Source: Anaerolineae bacterium
Lineage (GTDB): Bacteria; Chloroflexota; Anaerolineae; JAFGEY01
Length of the DNA: 16,355 nucleotides
Direction: 5' to 3'
Assembly: GCA_016929205.1 (NCBI GenBank)
Contig: JAFGJF010000117.1
Span: 1-16,355, forward strand
The position numbers and the translations under genes were made by a program. Under the pieces are notes generated by a model, which was not told where the DNA came from, ran no database searches, and worked only from the letters and a program-made list of their open reading frames with translations. This document shows positions 1 through 6,556 of the stretch, piece by piece (the stretch's first letter is position 1; each line of letters starts with the position of its first letter).

Positions 1-2345
1 CCCCGTGCCGCTTTCTCCCACTCGGCTTCCGTGGGCAGCCGGACGCAGCAAGCTTTAGGTTGAACGTTAAAAGTTAAAAGCTGGCCGTCCCGCCAAACGC
101 TCAACCTGCAACCTTTAACCCGCAACTTTTTCTCCAACCAGTGACAAAAAGCCATCGCTTCGTACCAGCAGACGCCCACGACCGGATGGTTGGGCAGGTC
201 AAACGCGCCGCCATAGGTTCGCGGTCCTGTTTTGTCTCTCTTCCACTGCCAACCGTCATCCGTCCAACAATCGCGCCACTTTTTCGTGTATCCGTCGTCT
301 TGCACGAATGCCGCATACTGAGCGTTGGTCACCGGGTAGCGGGCGATCATGAACGCTGGCAAACGCACCTCGTGCGGCGGTTTTTCATCGTCATACTGAT
401 CGGAGCCCATCAGAAACAATCCCGCCGGCACCTCGCACCACACGATGTCGGGCAAAACCCCCATCCCCGGCCCTTCCCCCACGAGTGGGGGAAGGGAGAG
501 CACCCCCACACCCCGGCGCAGGTCGCCGAGATGGGCGAGATGGTCTCCGGCCTGGGCGCGCGCCGCCGCCGGGACAACGCCATCGCCCAATACCTCGACC
601 AGCGCTCCAGCAACCTGGGATCGCGTTGGCTCGCTGGCCTGGGTGCCGCTCCCCAACAGGCAGCGCGCGGCGACAACCGGATTGACCTTGACCACCTGGT
701 CGAGCAGCGCCGAAACGTCCGACACCATCCCGGCCAACAGGATGAATGTCTCCTCCCAGCGGGACGGCTCCCGCCACGTTGAGGGCCAGTAATCAGCCAG
801 CGACTCGCCGGCGGCCATACGTTTGCCCAATGCTCGCGCCGCGAAATACTCTTGCAGCAGTTGGTGATAAAAGCGCACCGTTTCTGTGTTCGCATCCAGC
901 AGCGTGGCGCTGGCTGCAAGGTAGAGCAGCCGCTCGGTGTCGCAGCCTGGAACGGCCTGGCACAGTTGCTCGATCGCCCAGATCCGCGCCACCGTCGTCC
1001 CCCGCCCTCGCTCCGCCTGCATCGCGTAGGCCAGAGCCGACAGCCCATCTCGGATCTGTTCGGATTCGATCCAGGCCCCGGTGCTGCGCGTCTTCTCCCG
1101 GTCAAGAAAGGTATCGACAAACGCGGCAAACAGGCGAGCCCGGTTGGTAGGCAGCACACCGCCCGCGTTGACGTACACCTGGGCTGTCATCAACAGCATG
1201 TAGGGATTGCTGCCCAGGGACAACATCGGCGGCAGTGTCTGCTTGACCTGCTCCCACAGACGATCCTGGGCAGTCGTGGTCTCGCTGTACACATTTTCAG
1301 GCATCTTGTCTGCCGTCCAGAACGCGCCAAACGCCCCGCCAGCCTGCTGCCACGTCTCCCACAACGCGCGCACCTCTTCATCACCGGCCATCTCCCAAAA
1401 CAGCTGCTCCCCCGCCTCCGCACCCAGATAGGCGTGCAAAAAGGCGCGTATGCGACCGACGTCCAGCGGCGACACCTCGACCGGCTGCAAATCATCCAGC
1501 CTGTTCACGTAATCCAGCGCGCGGCAGGTGACGACAGCCATACTCTCCGAGTGCTGCGCCAGAAAAGCGCGAACGCGCCCCACCCGGTCTACATCGACGG
1601 ACTGTCCCATCTCGTTCAATCCGTCGAGCAGCAGGATCAGCCGCCTGCAATCGAGATCGACATCCGGGCCAGCGGCCAACCCTCCAAGCTGCCGGACAAC
1701 ATAAGCCTCAAACGGCTCGTCTTGCGTGTACCCGCCAAGCGGCACAAAAACCGGCAGTAGCGCATGCTCGTTTTCCTGCGCCGCCAGGGCATAGGCGTGA
1801 GCGAGATAGCGCAAAGTCGTCGTCTTGCCGCTGCCGGGGTCGCCCAACAGGACGATCCGCTTGTGTTTTGCCACCGCCGCCCGCACGTCGTCCACCGCCA
1901 CGCGCCTTGTCTCCGTCCGCACTCCCAGTCCGTGCTGTTCCAGCACCGCAAACTCTCTGGGGATCAGCGGGATCGGCAAGTCCAGGCGCAGGCCGCCCTC
2001 GACCGCCTCGCGCACCTCGGCCACGCCAGACAAGGGCACATAATGGCGCGCCCACGCCTCGTGATCCTGTATCAGACCATCCAGGTAGGCGAGTTCTTTG
2101 GCGTGCAGCGGTTCAGACGATTCCCGGCCATCATGCAAATCCGTCTTCAGGCGCGCCAATTTGGCTTCGACCTCAGCTCGCTGCGCTTCGAGCCTGGCGA
2201 TTCGCGCCTCGAGCACCACCCTTCGCTGCCCGTCCAGCTCCAGGACACGATCCTCCTTGAGAGCCTCCATTTGTTTGCTCAAGCTGTCCCAGGCCTCTTG
2301 TGCTTCTCGGAGACGTTGTTGAATGCGCTCGATTCGATTCATCAT
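1..2345 (-). CDS. NACHT NTPase fused to a C-terminal FGE-sulfatase domain (partial, runs off left edge)
   Basis: The frame is open from the ATG-ATG pair at 2345/2342 to the window edge, giving at least 781 residues with no stop. Residues 1-70 are a charged, Glu/Arg/Lys/Gln-rich stretch likely to form a coiled coil. A NACHT-type NTPase follows: Walker A GDPGSGKTT at 168-176, Walker B LILLLDGLNE with D241, an arginine after the sensor strand (TCR, 273-275), and the FYHQLLQEYFA motif near 492-502 that is typical of the end of NACHT regions. From about residue 634 an FGE/sulfatase-modifying domain begins (VPAGLFLMGSD, PVTNAQYAAF, HPVVGV, then RLPTEAEWEKAAR at the edge); its C-terminal part is missing. 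Signal peptide and membrane segments are not visible. The start lies 16 bp after the recF stop with only a weak GGGAT site, so translation may be coupled to recF. Two repeat elements lie in frame within it (457-516 and 59-130). NACHT proteins are signalling or defence STAND NTPases; substrate and role here are unknown. Confidence 0.85.
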   Translation of the reverse strand, partial: MMNRIERIQQRLREAQEAWDSLSKQMEALKEDRVLELDGQRRVVLEARIARLEAQRAEVEAKLARLKTDLHDGRESSEPLHAKELAYLDGLIQDHEAWARHYVPLSGVAEVREAVEGGLRLDLPIPLIPREFAVLEQHGLGVRTETRRVAVDDVRAAVAKHKRIVLLGDPGSGKTTTLRYLAHAYALAAQENEHALLPVFVPLGGYTQDEPFEAYVVRQLGGLAAGPDVDLDCRRLILLLDGLNEMGQSVDVDRVGRVRAFLAQHSESMAVVTCRALDYVNRLDDLQPVEVSPLDVGRIRAFLHAYLGAEAGEQLFWEMAGDEEVRALWETWQQAGGAFGAFWTADKMPENVYSETTTAQDRLWEQVKQTLPPMLSLGSNPYMLLMTAQVYVNAGGVLPTNRARLFAAFVDTFLDREKTRSTGAWIESEQIRDGLSALAYAMQAERGRGTTVARIWAIEQLCQAVPGCDTERLLYLAASATLLDANTETVRFYHQLLQEYFAARALGKRMAAGESLADYWPSTWREPSRWEETFILLAGMVSDVSALLDQVVKVNPVVAARCLLGSGTQASEPTRSQVAGALVEVLGDGVVPAAARAQAGDHLAHLGDLRRGVGVLSLPPLVGEGPGMGVLPDIVWCEVPAGLFLMGSDQYDDEKPPHEVRLPAFMIARYPVTNAQYAAFVQDDGYTKKWRDCWTDDGWQWKRDKTGPRTYGGAFDLPNHPVVGVCWYEAMAFCHWLEKKLRVKGCRLSVWRDGQLLTFNVQPKACCVRLPTEAEWEKAAR
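59..130. repeat. Heptad inverted-array element inside the FGE coding sequence
   Basis: On the plus strand three GTT heptads in exact 7-bp phase (GTTGAAC at 59, GTTAAAA at 66 and 73) are followed by a GC-rich core (80-95) and five AAC heptads (AACGCTC at 96, AACCTGC at 103, AACCTTT, AACCCGC, AACTTTT ending at 130). The two sides are inverted relative to each other. The element lies in frame in the NACHT-FGE gene and encodes roughly residues 739-763, between the FCHWLEKK helix and the RLPTEAEW motif. From family knowledge I would expect only a short variable loop there. The same heptad style brackets the S23 gene at 7927-8401. Confidence 0.7.
457..516. repeat. Perfect 12-bp-arm palindrome with flanking direct repeats, in frame in the NACHT-FGE linker
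   Basis: CCCTTCCCCCAC (471-482) is mirrored exactly by GTGGGGGAAGGG (485-496), with 2 bp between. The palindrome is flanked by near-identical direct repeats ACCCCCATCCCCGG (457-470) and ACCCCCACACCCCGG (502-516). On the minus strand it is translated as a Gly/Pro/Leu-rich linker (LSLPPLVGEGPGMGV) between the NACHT region and the FGE domain. It looks like a REP-type dispersed repeat tolerated in an interdomain linker; I recall similar translated repeats in other genomes, but copy number here is unknown. Confidence 0.65.
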
Positions 2346-2361
2346 CAGATCCCATTCTCAA

Positions 2362-3570
2362 CTACTTGTCCTGCTGCAAATGCCCCGCCGACACCCGGAA
2401 CAGCGCCGCCGATTCCAGCAGCTCTTCCGTCAAATCGCCGGCGTCGGTCGTCGTGATCACCGCCTGCTCGACCCGGCCCAACTGTCCACACAGGTAGCGC
2501 CGCCGCTCGACGTCCAGCTCGGACATGACGTCGTCGAGCAGCAGGATCGGCTGCTCGCCGCTGGCCCGGGCCATCAGGTCCAATTCAGCCAGCTTGATCG
2601 CCAGCACGGCCGTGCGCTGCTGCCCACGCGAGCCAAAGGCATGCAGGTCGATCTGGCCGTCGTAAAAGCGGAACTCGTCGCGGTGCGGGCCGAGCGCCGT
2701 CATGCCACGCTGGATCTCCTCGCGGCGCGCCGCGTCGAGCAGGCGGGCGAACACGGGGCGGATGGCCTCCGACGGCTGGGGCAGCGAGATCGGCGGCGCC
2801 AGCTCCAGGTTGAGACTGAGCTGCCGCCTGTCACTTTCTTTGTGCTGCGGGTCAAAACTGGGCAGGTAGCGCAGCCGCAGCCGCTCGCGCCCGCCGCTCA
2901 GCTCGTCGTGCACGGGCTGCGACAGCGCCTCCAGGTTGACGATCGCCTGCTGGCGGCGGGCGATGACGACCGATCCGTGGTCGACCAGCATCTCGTCCCA
3001 AAAATCGAGCTGGTCCGCCGCGCCGCCCTGCTCGCGCAAACTGCGCAGCAAGGCATTGCGCCGTTCCAGGACGCGGTTGTACTGGGTCAGCGCGCGGCAG
3101 TACGCCGGGTCGATCTGGCACAGCATGGCGTCGAGATAGCGCCGCCGCCCGGACGGCGAGCCGTCAATGAGCACGATATCCTGCGGGACAAAGAGCACCA
3201 CGTTGACCTGTCCCAGCAGGTCCATGGCCCGCTTGGGCACGCCGTTGAGCCGGATGTGCTTACGGTAGGCGCCGGGGCCGTTGCCGTTTGGCATCAAGGT
3301 GATCTCGATCCGGGCCAGCGTATCACCCCGGGCCAATTCGGCGGTGATACGGGCATAGGGCAGATCGTCCTGCTCGGCCAGCCAGTTGACCAACTGCGCG
3401 TCGGTCGACGCATACGGCGAGCGGGCGGCGACGAGATAATAGATCGCCTCCAGCAGATTGGTCTTGCCCTGGGCGTTGTGCCCCTGCAAGATCGTCGTCC
3501 GCCTCGGCAGATCCAGGGACAGGCGCGCGTAATTGCGAAAATTGTGCAGCGTGAGTTGGGTCAAATACAT
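2362..3570 (-). CDS. recF: DNA replication and repair protein RecF
   Basis: RecF is an SMC-like ABC ATPase that binds gapped DNA and, with RecO and RecR, loads RecA in gap repair. The 402-residue product starts MYLTQLTLHNFRNY, the usual RecF opening. Walker A is GHNAQGKTN (30-38), the signature region is FGSRGQQR with Q317-Q318, and Walker B is PILLLDDVMSELD with D346-D347. The length slightly exceeds the common 360-380 residues. The start at 3570 has only a poor upstream ribosome-binding site, but the N-terminus aligns with family expectation. It is divergent from dnaX and probably co-transcribed with the NACHT-FGE gene 16 bp downstream. No dnaA, dnaN or gyrB is adjacent, unlike the classical recF neighbourhood. 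Identification is secure. Confidence 0.96.
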   Translation of the reverse strand: MYLTQLTLHNFRNYARLSLDLPRRTTILQGHNAQGKTNLLEAIYYLVAARSPYASTDAQLVNWLAEQDDLPYARITAELARGDTLARIEITLMPNGNGPGAYRKHIRLNGVPKRAMDLLGQVNVVLFVPQDIVLIDGSPSGRRRYLDAMLCQIDPAYCRALTQYNRVLERRNALLRSLREQGGAADQLDFWDEMLVDHGSVVIARRQQAIVNLEALSQPVHDELSGGRERLRLRYLPSFDPQHKESDRRQLSLNLELAPPISLPQPSEAIRPVFARLLDAARREEIQRGMTALGPHRDEFRFYDGQIDLHAFGSRGQQRTAVLAIKLAELDLMARASGEQPILLLDDVMSELDVERRRYLCGQLGRVEQAVITTTDAGDLTEELLESAALFRVSAGHLQQDK

Positions 3571-3611
3571 TGGACACCATCGAGAAATAAACAGGTTTGA
3601 CAGACTGCACT

Positions 3612-3640
3612 AGTGTATCACAGGTTAGGTTGCTGAGCAA
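3612..3640 (-). promoter_or_regulatory. Candidate sigma-70-like promoter for recF
   Basis: On the minus strand TTGCTC (3640-3635) and TACACT (3617-3612) are separated by 17 bp and would start transcription near 3605, about 35 nt before the recF ATG. Both boxes match the consensus only partially (3/6 and 4/6), so this is a weak call supported mainly by spacing and position. Confidence 0.3.
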
Positions 3641-3658
3641 AAAGTCCGTTTGCTTCTC

Positions 3659-3687
3659 TTGCCCAAATCGGTCAACAATGGTAAACT
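3659..3687 (+). promoter_or_regulatory. Candidate sigma-70-like promoter for dnaX
   Basis: TTGCCC (3659-3664) and TAAACT (3682-3687) lie 17 bp apart on the plus strand, each matching 4/6 of the consensus. Transcription would start near 3694, so the nonamer repeat at 3705-3766 would be in the dnaX 5' leader. Confidence 0.35.
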
Positions 3688-3704
3688 AGGATACAGCAAA
3701 CCTG

Positions 3705-3766
3705 CAGGATTTCCCGGATGAACGGGGCGCGCAAGATGTTTTATCCGGTTCATCCTGCCCATCCTG
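3705..3766. repeat. Nonamer inverted-array repeat in the dnaX leader
   Basis: On the plus strand CAGGATTTC (3705-3713) and CCGGATGAA (3714-3722) repeat with a 9-bp period. After a 17-bp core the opposite orientation follows: TTTATCCGG (3740-3748), TTCATCCTG (3749-3757) and CCCATCCTG (3758-3766), again with period 9. The inner GGATGAAC and GTTCATCC are exact inverted copies. The array ends about 8 bp before the dnaX ribosome-binding site, leaving it intact. It resembles the ATCCTG-type dispersed repeats I have seen in other genomes. Confidence 0.6.
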
Positions 3767-3786
3767 TACTATCTTGAGGAAAGCGT

Positions 3787-5772
3787 ATGACCTCTCAAGC
3801 GTTGTATCTCAAATGGCGACCAAAGGACTTTGGCGACGTGGTCGGGCAGGAACACATCACCCGGACGCTGCAAAATGCGCTGCGCTCCGGCCGCGTCGCC
3901 CACGCCTACCTGTTCACCGGGCCGCGCGGCACGGGCAAAACGACCATGGCCCGCCTGCTGGCCAAAGCCGTCAACTGCCTCGACGAGGACGTCAACAACC
4001 GGCCCTGCAACCGCTGCCACATCTGCACCGACATCAACCAGGGCCGCCTGCTCGACCTGATCGAGATGGACGCCGCTTCGAACACCGGTGTGGACAATGT
4101 GCGCGAGGCGATCCGCGAAAAGGTGGGGTTCAGGCCCAACGAGGCCCGGTTCAAGGTCTATGTGATCGACGAAGTGCACATGCTCTCGACGTCGGCCTTT
4201 AACGCCCTGCTCAAGACGCTCGAGGAACCCCCCGAGCACGTCATCTTTATCCTGGCGACGACCGAACCGCACAAGATCCTGCCGACGATCATCTCGCGCT
4301 GCCAGCGATTCGACTTTAGACGCATCCCGCTCTCCGCGTTGGTCGGACGGCTGCGCTACATCGCCGACCAGGAATCGGTGCAGGTCGAGGACGCGGCGCT
4401 GCGCTTTATGGCCCGCATGTCCACCGGCTGCGCCCGCGACGCGATCGGGCTGCTCGATCAGCTCACCGCCTATGGCGACGAAACCATCACCGCCGAACGC
4501 GTGAGCCAGGTCCTGGGTCTGGGCGACCTGGAGACCGTTCACACCCTGGCGGTGCACCTCGCCCAGGGCGCTGTCGGTCGCGGGCTGGACGTCATCCACC
4601 AGGCCGTCGAACAGGGCGTCGACTGCCGCCAGTTCACGCAGCAGATCGTCGACTATACGCGGTCGCTGCTCCTGCTTTGTCTTGGCGATCAAGCAGGGAT
4701 CGAGGGCAGCGACGCCCAGACCCAGGTCGACATGCAGGCGTTGGCCCGGCAGTTTTCCGCCCACCAACTGGTGCGGGCGATCAAACTGTTCAACCAGGCG
4801 CAGCTCGACCTGCGCGGCAGCGATCAAAACCAAATTGCACTGGAACTGGCCTTTGTGGAAGCGGCGCTTGGGGAACAGCACACCCTGGCAGAGCAACGCG
4901 CACCTGTGGAAAAGCACACGATCGGGGAACTGCACACCCTGGCAGAGCAACGCGCGCCGGTGGAACGATACACGCCTGTGAAACAACCGGCGACTGCAGA
5001 GCAAACACCGGCGGCCGTGCAACCGGCAGGCCAGGAACCACAACAGACACCGGCACCGTCGTCTGCGGTCCAGACACCCGCCGATCAGGATGCCGCCTCG
5101 CAGGCCGCCGAAACGAGCCGCTTTCCAACGCCGCCGGCCAAGCAATCGCAGCAGCCCGTCGTCTCGTCGGCCACCTCGCGCCCGACCGCGCCTCCCAAAT
5201 CGGTCGCCAGGCAACCAGACAGGCAGCCGGAAGCGAAAGCGGTCGAGGCAGACGAAACGCCATCACCCTCCCCTGCCGCGTTTTCGCCGGCAGGCACGCT
5301 TGACGCCGTCACGATGGAGGAACTGGCGCAGAATTGGGACCAGATCAAACACGCCGTCCGCACGCAGAGCAGGCAGGCCGAGGCCTTGCTCAACTCGGCA
5401 GAGATCGAGGGCATTGAGGACGGCAACCGGGTCGTCCTGGCCCTGCCCAGCCAGTTGTTGGCCGAAAAACTGGACAAAGCCACTACCAAACAGGCCATCG
5501 AGCAGGGAATGCAGTCCGTGCTCAACAAAACCTGCCGCATCCGAACCAAGGTCGGCTCGTCACCGGCGCTGGCGACAGGATTTGGAGCGTCTCAGCCCCC
5601 TTTTGATCCCGGCCCCGTCGCACCGGTCCAAGCGGCGGATAGCGCCCAACAGACCGATATGCCGGCCGGCATCCACCAGGAGGCACTCGACGATCCGGTT
5701 GTGCGGGAACTGGAGCGGCTTGGCGGCAAGGTGGTAGATATTGAAGAACTAGAGTATCCCATAGATGAGTAG
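3787..5772 (+). CDS. dnaX: DNA polymerase III subunit gamma/tau
   Basis: This is the ATPase subunit of the clamp loader, which loads the beta sliding clamp and bridges polymerase cores at the replication fork. The 661-residue product starts with the typical LYLKWRPKDFGDVVGQ. Walker A is GPRGTGKTT (45-53), a zinc-binding cysteine set is C64, C74, C77 and C80, Walker B is VYVIDEVH with D128-E129, and the SRC motif is at 170-172. Residues 1-360 are the AAA+ and collar domains; about 360-510 is a low-complexity Pro/Ala/Gln/Glu linker with an 18-residue duplication; 510-661 is a tau-like C-terminal part. A good AGGA site sits 6 nt before the ATG. I saw no A AAA AAG slippery site, so a frameshifted gamma form is not evident. 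The common downstream partners ybaB and recR are absent here. Confidence 0.96.
   Translation: MTSQALYLKWRPKDFGDVVGQEHITRTLQNALRSGRVAHAYLFTGPRGTGKTTMARLLAKAVNCLDEDVNNRPCNRCHICTDINQGRLLDLIEMDAASNTGVDNVREAIREKVGFRPNEARFKVYVIDEVHMLSTSAFNALLKTLEEPPEHVIFILATTEPHKILPTIISRCQRFDFRRIPLSALVGRLRYIADQESVQVEDAALRFMARMSTGCARDAIGLLDQLTAYGDETITAERVSQVLGLGDLETVHTLAVHLAQGAVGRGLDVIHQAVEQGVDCRQFTQQIVDYTRSLLLLCLGDQAGIEGSDAQTQVDMQALARQFSAHQLVRAIKLFNQAQLDLRGSDQNQIALELAFVEAALGEQHTLAEQRAPVEKHTIGELHTLAEQRAPVERYTPVKQPATAEQTPAAVQPAGQEPQQTPAPSSAVQTPADQDAASQAAETSRFPTPPAKQSQQPVVSSATSRPTAPPKSVARQPDRQPEAKAVEADETPSPSPAAFSPAGTLDAVTMEELAQNWDQIKHAVRTQSRQAEALLNSAEIEGIEDGNRVVLALPSQLLAEKLDKATTKQAIEQGMQSVLNKTCRIRTKVGSSPALATGFGASQPPFDPGPVAPVQAADSAQQTDMPAGIHQEALDDPVVRELERLGGKVVDIEELEYPIDE
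4870..4977 (+). repeat. 54-bp tandem duplication in the dnaX linker
   Basis: Two 54-bp copies begin at 4870 and 4924, both opening with GGGGAAC. They encode 18-residue units containing HTLAEQRAPVE followed by K or R. The first part is almost identical at the DNA level and the rest has drifted. The unit lies in the flexible linker between the ATPase and tau C-terminal portions, where length change should be tolerated. Confidence 0.75.
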
Positions 5773-5780
5773 AGGCAAAT

Positions 5781-5844
5781 CCGGCAGTGAACGGCAGTAG
5801 AGTTCACCGCAAACGGCAGTAGAGTTCACCGCAAACGGCAGTGG
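5781..5844. repeat. 22-bp tandem repeats after dnaX
   Basis: Two identical 22-bp units beginning ACGGCAGTAG (5791-5812 and 5813-5834) are followed by a partial third copy (ACGGCAGTGG from 5835) and preceded by a degenerate start (CCGGCAGTGA, 5781). They lie directly behind the dnaX stop. There are no spacers, so this is a tandem array and not a CRISPR. Confidence 0.8.
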
Positions 5845-5853
5845 TTGTTCTTT

Positions 5854-5878
5854 GGGCGGGTACAAGCCCCGCCCCTAC
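5854..5878. repeat. GGGCGGG palindrome with GCCCCTAC end
   Basis: GGGCGGG (5854-5860) pairs with CCCGCCC (5868-5874) around a 7-nt loop and is followed by CTAC, so the right end reads GCCCCTAC. The same terminal octamer occurs in the palindrome at 6442-6498 beyond the nitroreductase gene. There is no T-tract after it, so a rho-independent terminator role is doubtful. It looks like an intergenic dispersed repeat. Confidence 0.55.
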
Positions 5879-5910
5879 ACAAATTGTACAGGATATCTGT
5901 CGAGCAAGAA

Positions 5911-5918
5911 AGGAAGGG
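5911..5918 (+). promoter_or_regulatory. Ribosome-binding site deciding a GTG start
   Basis: AGGAAGGG lies just upstream of the GTG at 5922 and is the only purine-rich site in the region. It favours GTG 5922 over the longer in-frame start at 5841, which would translate part of the palindromic repeat. Confidence 0.6.
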
Positions 5919-5921
5919 AAT

Positions 5922-6425
5922 GTGGACGAGAGACTGAACATCATTTTTGAACGTCGCAGCATCCGCCGTTACAGCAACGAGCCGGTCAGCGAGACGGACG
6001 CGACCAGTTTGCTGAAAGCGGGGATGGCCGCGCCTTCAGCTTCGAACAAAAAGCCGTGGCATTTTGTGACCGTGATCGACAGGGGCAAACTCGAGGCCCT
6101 GGCCGATGCACATCCCTACGGCAAGATGCTGTCCGGCGCCGCGCTGGCGATTGCCGTGTGCGGCGATCCGGGCATATCCGAGTGGTGGGTGCAGGACTGC
6201 GCCGCCGCGACCGAAAACATTCTCGTCGCCGCCGCCGGGCTGGGATTGGGCGCGGTGTGGCTGGGCTGCCATGGCCGCCCCGAGCGAGAGCAGGCCGTGC
6301 GCGACACCCTGGGCATCCCAAACGACATCGGCGTGTTGAACCTGATCTCGATCGGCCATCCCGCCGAAACCAAAGAGGCACGCACGCAGTACGATCCGGC
6401 ACGCGTACACACCAACACGTGGTAA
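5922..6425 (+). CDS. Nitroreductase family protein (FMN-dependent)
   Basis: A 167-residue protein of the small single-domain nitroreductase family, which uses FMN and NAD(P)H to reduce nitro-compounds, quinones or flavins; the substrate cannot be told from sequence. Visible motifs are the N-terminal RRSIRRY (11-17), which usually contacts the FMN phosphate, APSASNKKPWHF (37-48), and DCAAATENILVAAAGLGLGAVWLG (from 92). No ferredoxin domain or cysteine cluster is present. The GTG start is chosen from the site AGGAAGGG. The gene lies between dnaX and tldD and is flanked by related palindromic repeats, so it may be a later insertion. A second, divergent paralogue lies at 11073-11597. Confidence 0.85.
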   Translation: MDERLNIIFERRSIRRYSNEPVSETDATSLLKAGMAAPSASNKKPWHFVTVIDRGKLEALADAHPYGKMLSGAALAIAVCGDPGISEWWVQDCAAATENILVAAAGLGLGAVWLGCHGRPEREQAVRDTLGIPNDIGVLNLISIGHPAETKEARTQYDPARVHTNTW

Positions 6426-6441
6426 ACGTATCTTCTCAATA

Positions 6442-6498
6442 GGTAGGGGCGAACCCTCGTGGTCGCCCTATGGGACAGGCACAAGACCTGCCCCTACC
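6442..6498. repeat. Compound palindromic repeat between nitroreductase and tldD
   Basis: Outer arms GGTAGGGGC (6442-6450) and GCCCCTACC (6490-6498) are perfectly complementary. Inside are two smaller hairpins: GGGCGA (6447-6452) with TCGCCC (6463-6468), and CAGG (6476-6479) with CCTG (6487-6490). The composition matches a dispersed intergenic repeat type I recall from Chloroflexota and cyanobacteria. It fills nearly half of the 131-bp gap; tldD's own AGGAG site follows near 6543. Confidence 0.7.
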
Positions 6499-6556
6499 CC
6501 AAGATATCGAAAAAAAGTGGTAAACATCGCCAACCCATTAAACAGGAGCAAGAACG

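Noticed and set aside
141..1760. Plus-strand open frames opposite the NACHT-FGE gene
   Set aside because: The minus-strand frame is continuous and carries NACHT and FGE motifs; the plus-strand frames are shadows.
391..2361. Frameshifted or broken pseudogene on the minus strand between 2345 and the left edge
   Set aside because: Codon-by-codon reading found a single open frame from 2345 to position 3 with no stop codon, so the gene is intact as far as visible.
2323..3600. Plus-strand open frame (425 codons) opposite recF
   Set aside because: It covers recF on the other strand and encodes a Gln/Arg/Val-rich sequence without motifs.
3769..5214. Long minus-strand open frame (481 codons) opposite dnaX
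   Set aside because: It is antisense to the clear dnaX frame; its Arg/Gly/Leu-rich and Val/Asp/His-rich composition is what the complement of a GC-rich gene gives, and it has no recognisable motif.
4905..5480. Programmed frameshift site for a dnaX gamma product
   Set aside because: Runs of A such as GAAAAG near 4908 and GAAAAAC near 5464 are not in the slippery-heptamer phase and have no evident stimulatory structure.
5781..5844. Possible CRISPR array
   Set aside because: The 22-bp units are directly tandem, with no spacers and no cas genes nearby.
5854..5878. Rho-independent terminator after dnaX
   Set aside because: The stem is followed by CTACAC and not by a T-tract, and the same terminal sequence recurs at 6442-6498, so a dispersed repeat is more likely.
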